Counted from the stretch's first letter, positions 1 to 9,815 are shown. The stretch: 64,000 nt of DNA from Micromonospora nigra (GCF_900091585.1 NZ_FMHT01000003.1:1364001-1428000); one strand, 5' to 3'. Notes: generated from the letters alone by a model not told the origin. Numbers and translations are program-made.

Positions 1-1550
1 GGGTGGTCCAGCAGCCCGTCGGTGAGCGTGGCGTTGATGCTCTCCGCGAGGGTCAGCGGGCCGGCCAGCTCCGGCGGCTTGCCGCCGAACGCCTCGGCGC
101 GGGCCGCCGCCGCCGGGCCGGCGGCCCGCGTTCCCGCGTCGGCCACCGCGCGGGCCACCCGCACCGGCCGGCGCGGGGCCAGGGAGGCGAGCACCTCGGC
201 GGCGCTGCTCAGCTTGGGCTCGTCGAGCACCTCCTCGGCGATGCGGCGCACCTGCCAGCCGATCTCGTCGTACCGGGCGAGCAGTTCCTCCCCACTGGCC
301 AGTCCCGCCCCGACCAGCAGGCGCGCGGTCGCGACCAGCGGATCCCGGGCCAGGTCGGCCTCGATCTCGTCGGGAGTCCGATACGCGGACTCGTCGTCCG
401 TCCCGGCGGGCCCCAGGAGTCGCACAGTGGTCAGGTGGAGCACCGCCGGTCGACGGTGCCGGCGTACCCAGTCCGCCGCCTCCTGCGCCGCCGCGTACGA
501 CCCGACCAGGTCGTCGCCCGCGGCGGCGAAGTAGCGGACGCCGGGCCTGGTCCGCAGGGCGGTCTCCACCCAGCCCTTCGGCGAACGGACGCTGGTCCCC
601 AGCCCGTTGTCCTCGCAGACGAACAGCACCGGGATGCGCAGGCCGGTGTGGTCGTACCAGCCGGCGGTGTTGAACGCGGCGGTGGCGCTCGCGTGGTTGA
701 CGGATGCGTCGCCGAAGGAGCACACGACGATCGCGTCCGGCGACCAGCCGGCGTGCTCCGTGTCCCCGCCGCCGCCCCGTACGCTCCCCTCCCGCCGGCC
801 GTCGAGTCGGCGCAGCCGCTCCACCGCCAGTCCCATCCCGACGGCGCGGGGCAGATGCGAGGCGATGGTCGAGGTGGTCGGCACGACGGCCAGGTCCGCC
901 CGGCCGAACACCTTGTGCCGCCCACCCGCGATCGGCTCCATGCTGGAGGCGACCATCCCGCGCAACACGTCCCGGGCCGCCCCGGCGTACGCGGGCGGGA
1001 ACGGGCGGTCGACGACGGATCCGGCGTCGCCGGCCGCGTCCGACGTGGCCGGTGGTTCAGGCGGAGCCGGCGCGTCACGCGTGGCGGGTGCTTCAGGCGG
1101 AGCCGAAATCTCAGGCGTGGCCGGCTGGTCTGGCGTGGTCGGCTGCTCGGGCGGGGCCGGTGGGTCGGACGGCGTGGTCGGCTGGTCGGGTGTGGTGGGC
1201 TCGTCGGCGGCCTGGGCGGCCCGCGTGCAGTAGAACGCTCCGGAGCGGTAGTGCAGCAGCGCCGGGTCGGTGGGGCGCAGTGCGGCGGCGACCGCCGCGT
1301 TGCCCTCGTGCCCGGCGGACCCGGTCGTGTACCAGCCCTCGCCGAAGCTGCGCAGCCACCAGCCGGCGAGGTCGAGTTGCCGGCTGGTCACCTGCGCTTC
1401 GAACAGGTCCAACGCGCGGGTGCCGGTCAGCGTTGCGCCGGGCTTGACCGGCGCGGCGGGGTCGCCCGGTCGTGGTGGAGCGGCCAGCGCGGCCAGGGCC
1501 GCCCGGAACCTTTCGTCGAGATCGTGCGGGGTGGTCACGTCGGACAGCAT
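1..1550 (-). CDS. Thiamine-diphosphate-dependent dehydrogenase E1, fused alpha/beta subunits (3' part outside window)
   Basis: Reading leftward from ATG at 1550, this frame stays open to the window edge (about 516 residues seen). Residues 40-110 and 195-330 resemble the alpha subunit of 2-oxo acid dehydrogenase E1 ([11 protein letters not shown] near 98; [15 protein letters not shown] near 195). A diphosphate-binding motif of the GDxSVNHA type lies near 275. From about residue 497 a beta-subunit pyrimidine domain begins ([15 protein letters not shown]), so alpha and beta are joined in one chain. Proteins of this layout act on pyruvate or branched-chain 2-oxo acids; the substrate cannot be told here. 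A Pro/Thr/Ala-rich stretch of about 65 residues (DNA 1022-1215) interrupts the alpha half and is odd for the family. The gene follows the marR gene by 50 nt on the same strand and may be cotranscribed. Confidence 0.8.
   Translation of the reverse strand, partial: MLSDVTTPHDLDERFRAALAALAAPPRPGDPAAPVKPGATLTGTRALDLFEAQVTSRQLDLAGWWLRSFGEGWYTTGSAGHEGNAAVAAALRPTDPALLHYRSGAFYCTRAAQAADEPTTPDQPTTPSDPPAPPEQPTTPDQPATPEISAPPEAPATRDAPAPPEPPATSDAAGDAGSVVDRPFPPAYAGAARDVLRGMVASSMEPIAGGRHKVFGRADLAVVPTTSTIASHLPRAVGMGLAVERLRRLDGRREGSVRGGGGDTEHAGWSPDAIVVCSFGDASVNHASATAAFNTAGWYDHTGLRIPVLFVCEDNGLGTSVRSPKGWVETALRTRPGVRYFAAAGDDLVGSYAAAQEAADWVRRHRRPAVLHLTTVRLLGPAGTDDESAYRTPDEIEADLARDPLVATARLLVGAGLASGEELLARYDEIGWQVRRIAEEVLDEPKLSSAAEVLASLAPRRPVRVARAVADAGTRAAGPAAAARAEAFGGKPPELAGPLTLAESINATLTDGLLDH
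1022..1215 (-). repeat. Pro/Thr-rich low-complexity insert inside the E1 gene
   Basis: The coding strand holds imperfect repeats such as TPDQPTTP and APPEQPTTP between the conserved [11 protein letters not shown] and SSMEPIAGG blocks. It stays in frame and has no stop. It reads as a flexible surface loop or linker rather than a known domain. Confidence 0.6.
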
Positions 1551-1600
1551 TACCGACCCGGGCCGCTCGCGCCCACTCGGACACGTTCCACCCACTCGGC

Positions 1601-2092
1601 TCAGTCGGTCGCGCAGCTCTCCGGGCAGCCCCCGTCGGAGACCTTCCACACCAGCTCACGCAGGGCGGCCAGTTCCTCGGCGGTGAGCCCGGCCAGCAGC
1701 CGGGAATCGGACAGCACCCCGTGCACCCGCTGACGCATCCGGCGGCCGGCGTCGGTCACCACGAGAACCCGCTGCCGCCGGTCGGCGGGGTCGGCGCGGC
1801 GCTCGACGAGCCCGGCCTGCTCCAGCTTGTCGACCAGCGCGGTCACGTTGGACCGGTCACAGCGCAACTGCTCGGCGAGGTCACGGGCGGGCAGCGGGCG
1901 GTCGGGGTCGAGCTCGTGCAGCGCCCGTGCGGCGGCCGGGGTCAGGCCCAGTTCCCCGAACTCCACATCCTGGTGGTGCCGCATCGCGCGGGCGATGTGC
2001 ATGAGCCGCCGCACGGTGTCACCGGCGACGGCGGACCGTTCGCCGTCGGCGACGGCAGCCCGTTCACCGTCGGGCCGGGTGGGCAGCGTCAT
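1601..2092 (-). CDS. MarR-family transcriptional regulator
   Basis: A 163-residue winged helix-turn-helix protein. The DNA-binding region lies about residues 70-120, with [32 protein letters not shown] and the wing [15 protein letters not shown], all typical of MarR. MarR proteins dimerise, bind palindromes near their own gene and are released by small ligands or oxidation. Start: GTG at 2098 also opens the frame, but TAACAT lies exactly 6 nt before ATG 2092 with no Shine-Dalgarno, so a leaderless ATG at 2092 is preferred. It reads toward the E1 gene 50 nt downstream, which may be its target. It is divergent from the GbsR-ABC operon. Ligand unknown. Confidence 0.85.
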   Translation of the reverse strand: MTLPTRPDGERAAVADGERSAVAGDTVRRLMHIARAMRHHQDVEFGELGLTPAAARALHELDPDRPLPARDLAEQLRCDRSNVTALVDKLEQAGLVERRADPADRRQRVLVVTDAGRRMRQRVHGVLSDSRLLAGLTAEELAALRELVWKVSDGGCPESCATD

Positions 2093-2098
2093 GACCAC

Positions 2099-2104
2099 AT
2101 GTTA
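2099..2104 (-). promoter_or_regulatory. -10 hexamer of leaderless marR transcript
   Basis: TAACAT on the minus strand, then 6 nt (GTGGTC), then ATG at 2092. Transcription would start at the A of the start codon. Confidence 0.6.
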
Positions 2105-2191
2105 CCGGCGGGTTCGGGCCGGTCCGCGCCGCTGACCGGGGCTCGCTCAAGGAGCAGCCTTGCCGGCAGGGGACGGCGGACGTATCCTTCG

Positions 2192-2207
2192 TTCAGAAGT
2201 TACTGAA
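2192..2207 (+). promoter_or_regulatory. Candidate operator of the GbsR-ABC operon
   Basis: Inverted repeat TTCAG-N6-CTGAA between the divergent marR and gbsR-like genes. It is followed at 2214-2243 by two copies of a 15-nt direct repeat (AACGATCAGCGCGGA) and a degenerate third copy. Its position between promoter region and ribosome-binding site suits autoregulation by either neighbour. This is inference; no binding data. Confidence 0.4.
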
Positions 2208-2270
2208 AGTTCCAAACGATCAGCGCGGAAACGATCAGCGCGGAAACCAACGAGCGCGGAACGAGGAGCG

Positions 2271-2750
2271 ATGACGGACCTGTCCGACCAGCGGCGGTAC
2301 GCCGAGGACGCCGCCGTCGTGCTGAGCGGCCTGGGGCTGCCCCCGGCGTACGGGAAACTGCTCGGCTGGCTGCTGGTCTGCGATCCGCCCTGGCAGACCA
2401 GCGGCCAGCTCGCCGAAGGGCTCGGATTGTCCAAGGGTTCGGTCAGCACCGGGATGCGGATGCTGGAGACCAGCGGGCTGGCCCGCCGGGTGCCCGTGCC
2501 CGGCCGACGTGGCCACGCCTACGAGGTGCGGGGTGACGCGATCGTCCGGATCGCCGCCGACGCCACGAAGTTCCGCACGTTCCGGGAACTGATGGAGCGC
2601 GGCCTGGAGGTCGTCGGCGGTGAGGACGCCCCCGGCACCGGGCGGCTGCGGCTCATGCGCGACTTCTACGCCTTCATCGAGCGCGAGATGCCGAAGCTCG
2701 TCGCACGCTTCGAAGCCGAGTACCCGCGGAAGGGGAACCACGATGAGTGA
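2271..2750 (+). CDS. GbsR/MarR-like transcriptional regulator of an ABC exporter
   Basis: A 159-residue winged-helix protein. Residues 20-85 carry the HTH (SGQLAEGLGLSKGSVSTGM, then LETSGLARRVPVPGRRGHAYEV). This is the pattern of GbsR-like MarR relatives that usually precede ABC-2 type exporters and repress them. Start: ATG 2271 has GAGGAG 4 nt upstream; an earlier in-frame GTG at 2160 would translate the 15-nt direct repeats and lacks a ribosome-binding site. The stop overlaps the start of the ATPase gene (ATGAGTGA), so regulator and transporter are translationally coupled. The inducer is unknown, probably the exported compound. Confidence 0.82.
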   Translation: MTDLSDQRRYAEDAAVVLSGLGLPPAYGKLLGWLLVCDPPWQTSGQLAEGLGLSKGSVSTGMRMLETSGLARRVPVPGRRGHAYEVRGDAIVRIAADATKFRTFRELMERGLEVVGGEDAPGTGRLRLMRDFYAFIEREMPKLVARFEAEYPRKGNHDE

Positions 2751-3654
2751 GCCCGCCGTCCACACCGAGGCCCTGGTCAAGACGTACGGCCGAAACCGTG
2801 GCCTGACCGGCCTGGACCTGCGGGTCGAGCCCGGCGAGGTGTACGGCTTCCTCGGCCCGAACGGGTCCGGCAAGTCCACCACCATCCGGCTGCTGCTCGA
2901 CCTGATCCGTCCCACCAGCGGCCACGTCCGCGTGCTCGGCGTCGACCCGCGCCGCGACGGTGTGGCACTGCGCCGCCGGATCGGCTATCTGGCCGGCGAC
3001 TTCGTCGTCAACGGCCGGCAGACCGCGCGCGAGCTGCTGACCTACCTGGGCAACCTGCGTGGCGGGGTGCCCCGGGCGCGGATCGACGGGCTGGCCGACC
3101 GGCTCGACCTCGACCTGGGTCGCCGCATCCGGGGGCTGAGCAAGGGCAACCGCCAGAAGGTCGGGGTGGTCCAGGCCTTCATGCACGATCCGGAACTGCT
3201 CGTCCTCGACGAGCCGACCAGCGGTCTGGATCCGTTCCTCCAGCAGGAGTTCCTGACACTGGTGCGGGAGGCCCGCGACGGCGGCCGGACGGTCTTCATG
3301 TCGTCCCACGTGATGAGCGAGGTGCAGCAGGCCGCCGACCGGGTGGGCATCATCCGGGACGGCCGGCTGGTCACCGTTGCCCGGGTCGAGGACCTGCGCG
3401 AACGCGCCGTACGCCAGGTTGAGATCCACTTCGCCGACCCGGTCGACGGCGCACAGTTCGCCGCGCTGCCCGGCGTCAGTGAGGTCAGCGTCGTCGGCAC
3501 CACCCTGCGCTGCCGCCTCGACGGCCGGGCCGACGCCCTGGTCAAGGCCGCCGCGGCGCACACCGTCGTCGGACTGCTGTCCGCCGAGCCCGACCTGGAG
3601 CAGATCTTCTTCGGCTACTACTCCCGGGAGGAGCAGGCCCGTGTGGCTGCGTGA
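2743..3654 (+). CDS. ABC transporter ATP-binding protein
   Basis: A 303-residue nucleotide-binding subunit of an ABC-2 type exporter. The Walker A motif GPNGSGKST has its lysine near residue 44, the signature LSKGNRQK lies near 132-139, and Walker B LLVLDEPTSGLD lies near 150-160, followed by the switch histidine in SSHVMS. The C-terminal 70 residues are the extra domain common in drug and antibiotic resistance exporters of the CcmA class. It overlaps the regulator gene upstream and the permease start downstream, so the three genes form one operon. Cytoplasmic face of the membrane; it powers export by the 3641-4438 product. Substrate not predictable. Confidence 0.93.
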   Translation: MSEPAVHTEALVKTYGRNRGLTGLDLRVEPGEVYGFLGPNGSGKSTTIRLLLDLIRPTSGHVRVLGVDPRRDGVALRRRIGYLAGDFVVNGRQTARELLTYLGNLRGGVPRARIDGLADRLDLDLGRRIRGLSKGNRQKVGVVQAFMHDPELLVLDEPTSGLDPFLQQEFLTLVREARDGGRTVFMSSHVMSEVQQAADRVGIIRDGRLVTVARVEDLRERAVRQVEIHFADPVDGAQFAALPGVSEVSVVGTTLRCRLDGRADALVKAAAAHTVVGLLSAEPDLEQIFFGYYSREEQARVAA

Positions 3655-4438
3655 CCCCTTCACCAAGACGCTGCGGGACGCGCGGCGGTCCCTGCTCGGT
3701 TGGGCGGTCGCGATCGTCGCCGTCGGCGCCATGTACGGCTCGTTCTGGCCGACCATGCAGACCCCCGAGATGACCCGCGCGCTGGAGGCGTACCCGCAGG
3801 GGCTGCTGGAGGCGATCAACTACACCGATCTGACCACCGCGGCCGGCTACCTCGGCAGCGCCGTCTACGGGATGCTGGTACCGCTGCTGGTGGCGGTGTT
3901 CGCGATCGCCGCAGGCGCCCGGGTGGTGGCGGGCGACGAGGAGGCCGGCACGCTCGACCTGGTGCTCGCCCACCCGGTGGGACGCGTCCGGCTGGCCCTG
4001 CTCCGCTACGCGGCGGTGGCGGTGGGCGTCGTCGCGGTGACCGGGCTGCTGGGGCTGGCCCTGGTCGCGCTACGGGGTCCGGCCCGCTTCGACGGCATCG
4101 GGGTGGGCGGCTTCGCCGCCATGACCCTGCACCTGGCCCTGTTCGGCCTGCTGTTCGCCGCGCTGGCCTTCGCGGTGGGGGCGGCCACGGGTCGGCGGGC
4201 CGCCGCGCTGGGCGTCAGCGCCGGCGTCGCCGTGCTCGGCTACCTGGCGAACTCGGTGTTCCCCCAGGTGAACGGCCTGGCCTGGGCCCGGGAGCTGTCC
4301 CCGTTCCACTGGTATCTCGACGGCTCGCCACTGGTCGGCGGAGTGCAGCCGCTCGGCGCGGGGCTGCTGCTCGGCGTCAGTGTCCTGCTCGTCGTCGCGG
4401 GCGTGTTCGCGTTCGACCGCCGGGACGTGGCGGTCTGA
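3641..4438 (+). CDS. ABC-2 type transporter permease
   Basis: A 265-residue membrane protein with about six hydrophobic segments (for example LLGWAVAIVAVGAMYGSFW, LVPLLVAVFAIAAGARVV, AAVAVGVVAVTGLLGLALVA and GLLLGVSVLLVVAGVFAF). The start is GTG 3641, 14 nt inside the ATPase gene and preceded by GGGAGGAG. The conserved soluble stretch GDEEAGTLDLVLAHPVGRVR is typical of ABC-2 permeases, where an amphipathic coupling region meets the ATPase. One permease gene suggests a homodimer with two ATPase copies. Last gene of the GbsR-ABC operon. Confidence 0.88.
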   Translation: MWLRDPFTKTLRDARRSLLGWAVAIVAVGAMYGSFWPTMQTPEMTRALEAYPQGLLEAINYTDLTTAAGYLGSAVYGMLVPLLVAVFAIAAGARVVAGDEEAGTLDLVLAHPVGRVRLALLRYAAVAVGVVAVTGLLGLALVALRGPARFDGIGVGGFAAMTLHLALFGLLFAALAFAVGAATGRRAAALGVSAGVAVLGYLANSVFPQVNGLAWARELSPFHWYLDGSPLVGGVQPLGAGLLLGVSVLLVVAGVFAFDRRDVAV

Positions 4439-4662
4439 CGCGTCGGGCGTGGCGAGGCCCCGGCCGGCGGCGGGACCGTCCCAATTGGACGGCTCGTCCC
4501 GGTCGGGGCCGCTTTGGCGGTGCGGGCAACCGGACGCGTCGACGAATGGCATGATCATCCGCGCCTGATCGGTGGATGGCGAGATACCGGAGCCCGGATG
4601 TCATCCGGCCACCGCCGTCAGGGTCACTTCCCCGCATCGGGGTGGACCGACCTGGAGGATCC

Positions 4663-6348
4663 GTGCCGCTGTCCCGACGTTCCGTCCTGATCTCCGGCGC
4701 GGCCGTCGGTGCCACCGGGGCGGTCACCGCCCTGCCCGACCCGGCGTCCGCGCGGCCCCGTCCCGCCCCGATCGGCGGCAGGAGCAGCTACCGGAAGCTG
4801 CCGTACCCGTTCACGCTCGGGGTGGCCTCCGGCGACCCGGACCACGAGGGCGTGGTGCTCTGGACCAGGCTCGCCGTCAACCCGCTCGCCGAGGACGGTC
4901 TCGGCAGCATGCCCTCGCGGATCGTCCCCGTCGAGTGGGAGGTGGCCGTCGACGCCGGGTTCCGGGTCGTCGTGCGGCGGGGCGTCGAGTACGCCCGGCC
5001 CGAGAACGCGCACAGTGTCCACGTCGAGGTTTCCGGTCTGCTGCCGAGCCGGTGGTACTTCTACCGGTTCCGCGCCGACGGCCACCACTCCCGCATCGGT
5101 CGCACCCGCACCGCCCCGAGCCCGTTGGCCGATCCGTCCCGGCTGGGAGTCGGCTTCGTCTCCTGCGCTATGTGGGAGCACGGCTACTTCACCGCGTACC
5201 GACGGCTCGCGGAGACCGGACCCGACCTGATCCTGCACCTGGGCGACTACCTCTACGAGCACCCGACGGGCAGCTGGCAGACGCCCGGGGGGAACCCCCG
5301 GCTCCACGACGGGCCGGTGACCCGGACGCTGGCGAACTACCGGCAGCGGCACGCCCAGTACAAGACCGACCCGGACCTGCAGGCCGCCCACGCGGCCGCC
5401 CCCTGGGCGGTGGTCTTCGACGACCACGAGGTGGACGACAACTGGGCCGGGATGGTGCCCAGGCTGCCCGACCCCGACTTCGCGGCCCGGCGGGCCGCCG
5501 CCTTCCAGGCGTACTACGAACACATGCCGCTACGGCGCACCTCCCTGCCCGACACCGCCGGCATGCAGATCTACCGGCGGCTGCACTGGGGGCGCCTGGC
5601 CACCTTCCACCTGCTCGACACCCGCCAGTACCGCGACGACCAGGTTTGCGGTGACGGGTACGTCCGCGACTGCGCCGAGGCGCAGAACCCCGCCCGGTCG
5701 ATTCTCGGCCTGACGCAGGAGTCGTGGCTGCTGGACGGCTTCCAGCGCTCCCAGGCCCGGTGGGACCTGCTCGCCCAGCAGGTGTTCTTCGCCCACCGTG
5801 ACCGGGACCGCGGGCCGGCCGTCGAATCCGCCATGGACGCGTGGGACGGCTACGCCGCCTCCCGGGACCGGATCACCCGCGGCTGGGTCAACGCCGGGGT
5901 GCGCAACGCGGTCGTGCTCACCGGGGACGTGCACGCCCACTGGGCCGCCGACCTGAAACTGGACTGGCGCGATCCGGGCTCGCGCACCGTCGGCACCGAG
6001 CTGGTCTGTTCCTCGGTCACCTCCGGCGGCGACGGGGCGGACTCGCCGAGCGGCTCGCACCCGTGGTTCGCCTGGAACCCCCACCTGCGCTTCAACAACA
6101 ACATGCGCGGCTTCGTCCGGGCCACCATCACCCGCAGCACCCTGACGGCGGACTTCTCCGTGCTGCCGTACGTGCGCCGCAAGGACGCGCCGGCGTACAC
6201 CCGCGCCCGGTTCGTCGTCGAGGACCAGGCGCCAGGTCTGCACCAGACGTACGACAAGCCGCCGGCCCCGACGGGCACCAAGGGTCTCCTCCGGGACGGC
6301 GTGGACGCCGACCGCGCCACGGTGGAGGCGGAGACCCGGCAGTACTGA
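4663..6348 (+). CDS. phoD: PhoD-family alkaline phosphatase/phosphodiesterase, TAT-exported
   Basis: A 561-residue metallophosphatase. The N-terminus (SRRSVLISGAAVGATGA) is a twin-arginine signal, so it is exported folded. PhoD metal-ligand motifs are present: LGDYLYEH, FDDHEVDDNWAG and LTGDVHAHW. PhoD enzymes use calcium and iron and release phosphate from phosphomono- and diesters such as teichoic-acid glycerophosphates. Start: GTG 4663 has GGAGG 7 nt upstream and puts the twin arginines at residues 5-6; earlier in-frame starts would bury the signal peptide. It stands alone; no phosphate (PhoP) box was recognised with confidence in the 224 nt before it. Confidence 0.9.
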   Translation: MPLSRRSVLISGAAVGATGAVTALPDPASARPRPAPIGGRSSYRKLPYPFTLGVASGDPDHEGVVLWTRLAVNPLAEDGLGSMPSRIVPVEWEVAVDAGFRVVVRRGVEYARPENAHSVHVEVSGLLPSRWYFYRFRADGHHSRIGRTRTAPSPLADPSRLGVGFVSCAMWEHGYFTAYRRLAETGPDLILHLGDYLYEHPTGSWQTPGGNPRLHDGPVTRTLANYRQRHAQYKTDPDLQAAHAAAPWAVVFDDHEVDDNWAGMVPRLPDPDFAARRAAAFQAYYEHMPLRRTSLPDTAGMQIYRRLHWGRLATFHLLDTRQYRDDQVCGDGYVRDCAEAQNPARSILGLTQESWLLDGFQRSQARWDLLAQQVFFAHRDRDRGPAVESAMDAWDGYAASRDRITRGWVNAGVRNAVVLTGDVHAHWAADLKLDWRDPGSRTVGTELVCSSVTSGGDGADSPSGSHPWFAWNPHLRFNNNMRGFVRATITRSTLTADFSVLPYVRRKDAPAYTRARFVVEDQAPGLHQTYDKPPAPTGTKGLLRDGVDADRATVEAETRQY

Positions 6349-6352
6349 CGAG

Positions 6353-6400
6353 GGGTCAGCCGGGCAGGAACGTGCCGCGCACGGGTCAGCCGGGCAGGAA
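6353..6400. repeat. 30-nt tandem duplication over the yjbQ stop codon
   Basis: GGGTCAGCCGGGCAGGAA occurs at 6353-6370 and again at 6383-6400, a period of 30 nt. The right copy encodes the last residues and stop of the leftward yjbQ-like gene. The left copy repeats that stop in the same frame, like a back-up stop. Confidence 0.7.
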
Positions 6401-6790
6401 GGAGAACCGGACCTGCCGTTCCGGGTTGTCGCCGTTGGTGTCGACGAGGCAGATCGACTGCCAGGTGCCCAACGCCAGTCGCCCGTCCAGCACGGGCAGC
6501 GTCGCGTACGGGGGCACGAAGGCCGGCAGCACGTGGTCACGTCCGTGGCCCGGGGACCCGTGGCGGTGTCGCCACCGGTCGTCGGTGGGCAGCACGTCGT
6601 CCAGCGCGGTGAGCAGGTCGTCGTCGGAACCGGCACCGGTCTCGATGACGGCCACCCCGGCCGTGGCGTGCGGCACGAACACGTGCAGCAACCCGTCGCC
6701 CTGCCCGCTGACGAACCGCTCGGCCTCCGCGGTGATGTCCCGGACGGTCGGCCGGGATCCGGTCCGGACGCTGATCACCTCACTTCGCAT
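6386..6790 (-). CDS. yjbQ: YjbQ/UPF0047 family protein (secondary thiamine-phosphate synthase-like)
   Basis: A 134-residue protein with family hallmarks: DITAEAERFVSG, LLHVFVPHATAGVAVIE, the acidic DDDLLTALDDVLP and the C-terminal LALGTWQSICLVDTNG. Escherichia coli YjbQ has weak thiamine-phosphate synthase activity; the real role of the family is unsettled. The second conserved histidine cluster is present as RWRHRHGSPGHGRDH. Start: ATG 6790 lies 7 nt after a CAGAAT -10 hexamer and matches the family length; an ATG at 6799 would overlap that hexamer. Convergent with phoD; the 3' end carries a 30-nt duplication. Confidence 0.85.
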   Translation of the reverse strand: MRSEVISVRTGSRPTVRDITAEAERFVSGQGDGLLHVFVPHATAGVAVIETGAGSDDDLLTALDDVLPTDDRWRHRHGSPGHGRDHVLPAFVPPYATLPVLDGRLALGTWQSICLVDTNGDNPERQVRFSFLPG

Positions 6791-6797
6791 ACGACGC

Positions 6798-6803
6798 ATT
6801 CTG
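6798..6803 (-). promoter_or_regulatory. -10 hexamer of leaderless yjbQ transcript
   Basis: CAGAAT on the minus strand, 7 nt before ATG 6790; no Shine-Dalgarno sequence. Confidence 0.5.
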
Positions 6804-7061
6804 CCCCAGGCGCCCGGGTCACCGACCACCCTGGCCCGCTCCCGTCGCCCGCACGGCGGGCAGGGGCGTCGTCCCACCGCCGGCCGAGGGACCGGGGAGC
6901 CGGGCGGGCGCGTCCGGCGGAGGGGCCCATTCGTCGCGCAAAGTTACTGATGGGTACCTGTGTCGAGCGTCGCGTCTCGGGCCGGTGGACGTGACGGCGG
7001 GTGCCACCAGGGGGCAGGATGGCGCTAGAGACCTATCCCACACGAAACCGAGGGAACGCCT

Positions 7062-9800
7062 GTGGCTACGGAACGCAAGCGCCCGGTGATCACCGCTGGT
7101 CTGCCGAGCCAGCTTCCGGACATCGACCCTGAAGAGACCGGCGAATGGGTCGAGTCGCTCGACGGTGTCATCGACGAGCGCGGGGCCAAGCGGGCCCGCT
7201 ACGTGATGCTGCGCCTGCTGGAGCGGGCCCGCGAGCGCCAGGTCGGGGTGCCGTCCCTGACCACCACGGACTACATCAACACCATTCCGCCGGAGCGGGA
7301 GCCGTGGTTCCCCGGCGACGAGCACGTCGAGCGGCGGATCCGGGCGTACGTGCGGTGGAACGCGGCCATGCTGGTGCACCGCGCGCAGCGGCCGGAGATC
7401 GGCGTCGGCGGGCACATCTCCACCTTCGCCAGCTCCGCCTCGCTGTACGAGGTGGGCTTCAACCACTTCTTCCGGGGCAAGGACCACCCGGGCGGCGGCG
7501 ACCACATCTTCTACCAGGGTCACGCCTCCCCCGGCATGTACGCGCGGGCGTACCTGGAGGGTCGCCTCTCCGAACACCAGCTCGACGGTTTCCGGCAGGA
7601 GCTGTCGCATCCGGGCGGCGGGCTGCCGTCGTACCCGCACCCGCGGCTGATGCCGGGCTTCTGGGAGTTCCCGACGGTCTCGATGGGCCTGGGTGGGCTG
7701 AACGCGATCTACCAGGCCCGGTTCAACCGGTACCTACAGCACCGGGGCATCAAGGACACCTCCGACCAGCACGTCTGGGCGTTCCTGGGCGACGGCGAGA
7801 TGGACGAGCCGGAGACGCTGGGCGCGATCGGGGTGGCCGCCCGCGAGGAGCTGGACAATCTCACCTTCGTGATCAACTGCAACCTGCAGCGCCTCGACGG
7901 CCCGGTCCGGGGCAACGGCAAGGTGATGCAGGAGCTGGAGGCGTTCTTCCGGGGAGCCGGCTGGAACGTGATCAAGGTGGTCTGGGGCCGCGAGTGGGAT
8001 CCGCTGCTGGCCCGGGACACCGACGGCGCGCTGGTGAACCTGATGAACACCACGCCGGACGGCGACTACCAGACCTACAAGGCGGAGTCCGGGTCGTACG
8101 TGCGGGAGCACTTCTTCGGTCGTGACCCGCGCACCCGCCGGATGGTCGAGCACCTGTCCGACGACGAGATCTGGAACCTCAAGCGCGGCGGGCACGACTA
8201 CCGCAAGCTGTACGCGGCGTACAAGGCGGCCATGGAGCACGCCGGCCAGCCGACCGTCATCCTGGCGAAGACGATCAAGGGTTGGACGCTGGGTTCGCAC
8301 TTCGAGGGCCGCAACGCCACGCACCAGATGAAGAAGCTGACGCTGGAGGACCTGAAGACCTTCCGCGACCGCCTCTACCTGGACATCCCGGATTCGGCGC
8401 TGGAGGAGAACCCCTACCTGCCGCCGTACGTGCACCCGGGCAAGGAGTCCGACGAGATGCAGTACCTGCACGAGCGGCGCAAGCAGCTCGGTGGCTACCT
8501 GCCGTCGCGGCGGACGACCGGCAAGACGCTGGCCATCCCGGGCAGCGAGCGGTTCGCCGACATCAAGCGCGGCTCGGGCAAGCAGAAGGTGGCCACCACG
8601 ATGGCCTTCGTCCGGCTGCTCAAGGACCTGATGAAGGACAAGGAGTTCGGCAGGCGCTGGGTGCCGATCATCCCGGACGAGGCGCGCACCTTCGGCCTGG
8701 ACTCGATCTTCCCGACCGCGAAGATCTACTCGCCGCACGGTCAGCGGTACACCTCGGTCGACCGGGAACTGTTCCTGTCGTACAAGGAGTCCACCGCCGG
8801 GCAGATCCTGCACGAGGGGATCAACGAGGCCGGTTCGGTCGCCTCGTTCACGGCGGCCGGCTCGTCGTACGCCACGCACGACGAGCCGATGATCCCGATG
8901 TACATCTTCTACTCGATGTTCGGCTTCCAGCGCACCGGTGACGGCTTCTGGGCGGCGGCCGACCAGATGACCCGCGGTTTCGTGCTGGGCGCCACCGCCG
9001 GGCGCACGACGCTCAACGGCGAGGGGCTCCAGCACGAGGACGGCCACTCGCTGCTGCTGGCGGCCACGAACCCGGCGGTCGTCGCGTACGATCCGGCGTT
9101 CGCGTTCGAGATCGCGCACATCGTGGAGAACGGCCTGCACCGGATGTACGGCGCGGAGCAGGAGAACGTCTTCTACTACCTCACCGTCTACAACGAGCCG
9201 ATCCACCAGCCCGCCGAGCCCGAGGGCGTCGACGTCGAGGGCATCGTCAAGGGCCTGCACCGCTACTCCCCCGCCCCGCAGGTCGACGGCCCGAAGGCGC
9301 AGCTGCTGGCATCCGGCACGGGCGTGCAGTGGGCGTTGAAGGCACAGCAGCTGCTGGCCCAGGACTGGGGGGTGGCCGCCGACGTGTGGTCGGTGACCTC
9401 GTGGACGGAGCTGCGCCGCGACGCGGTGCTCTGCGAGGAGCACAACCTGCTGAACCCGGGCGCGGAGCAGCAGGTGCCGTACGTGGCGCGGAAGCTGGCC
9501 GACGCCGAGGGCCCGAAGGTCGCGGTCAGCGACTGGATGCGCGCGGTTCCGGACCTGATCTCGCGTTGGGTGCCGGGTGACTGGACGTCGCTGGGCACCG
9601 ACGGGTTCGGCATGTCCGACACGCGGCACGCTCTGCGCCGGCACTTCCACGTGGACGCCGAGTCGGTGGTGGTCGCGACGTTGCGGCAGCTCGCGCTGCG
9701 CGGCACGGTGGCGGCCACCGTGCCGGCCGAGGCGGCCAAGAAGTACGCGATCGACGACGTCAGCGCCGCCCCGGTGGGCGAGACCGGCGGCGACAGCTAG
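7062..9800 (+). CDS. aceE: Pyruvate dehydrogenase E1 component, homodimeric type
   Basis: A 912-residue protein matching homodimeric AceE over its full length. It decarboxylates pyruvate with thiamine diphosphate and passes the acetyl group to the E2 lipoyl domain. Recognisable blocks are [20 protein letters not shown] near residue 120, the cofactor motif GDGEMDEP through [19 protein letters not shown] near 245-290, and [19 protein letters not shown] near 645. The start is GTG 7062 with GAGGG 8 nt upstream. Actinomycetes use this E1 with separately encoded E2 and E3; neither is in the window. A strong hairpin follows the stop. It is a single-gene unit, distinct from the fused E1 at the window start. 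Confidence 0.97.
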   Translation: MATERKRPVITAGLPSQLPDIDPEETGEWVESLDGVIDERGAKRARYVMLRLLERARERQVGVPSLTTTDYINTIPPEREPWFPGDEHVERRIRAYVRWNAAMLVHRAQRPEIGVGGHISTFASSASLYEVGFNHFFRGKDHPGGGDHIFYQGHASPGMYARAYLEGRLSEHQLDGFRQELSHPGGGLPSYPHPRLMPGFWEFPTVSMGLGGLNAIYQARFNRYLQHRGIKDTSDQHVWAFLGDGEMDEPETLGAIGVAAREELDNLTFVINCNLQRLDGPVRGNGKVMQELEAFFRGAGWNVIKVVWGREWDPLLARDTDGALVNLMNTTPDGDYQTYKAESGSYVREHFFGRDPRTRRMVEHLSDDEIWNLKRGGHDYRKLYAAYKAAMEHAGQPTVILAKTIKGWTLGSHFEGRNATHQMKKLTLEDLKTFRDRLYLDIPDSALEENPYLPPYVHPGKESDEMQYLHERRKQLGGYLPSRRTTGKTLAIPGSERFADIKRGSGKQKVATTMAFVRLLKDLMKDKEFGRRWVPIIPDEARTFGLDSIFPTAKIYSPHGQRYTSVDRELFLSYKESTAGQILHEGINEAGSVASFTAAGSSYATHDEPMIPMYIFYSMFGFQRTGDGFWAAADQMTRGFVLGATAGRTTLNGEGLQHEDGHSLLLAATNPAVVAYDPAFAFEIAHIVENGLHRMYGAEQENVFYYLTVYNEPIHQPAEPEGVDVEGIVKGLHRYSPAPQVDGPKAQLLASGTGVQWALKAQQLLAQDWGVAADVWSVTSWTELRRDAVLCEEHNLLNPGAEQQVPYVARKLADAEGPKVAVSDWMRAVPDLISRWVPGDWTSLGTDGFGMSDTRHALRRHFHVDAESVVVATLRQLALRGTVAATVPAEAAKKYAIDDVSAAPVGETGGDS

Positions 9801-9815
9801 GCGGGGAGCCACCCG

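Noticed and set aside
3..1733. Long rightward open frame opposite the E1 gene
   Set aside because: Arg/Gly/Pro-rich translation without family features; the opposite strand gives clear E1 motifs. An effect of high GC at third positions.
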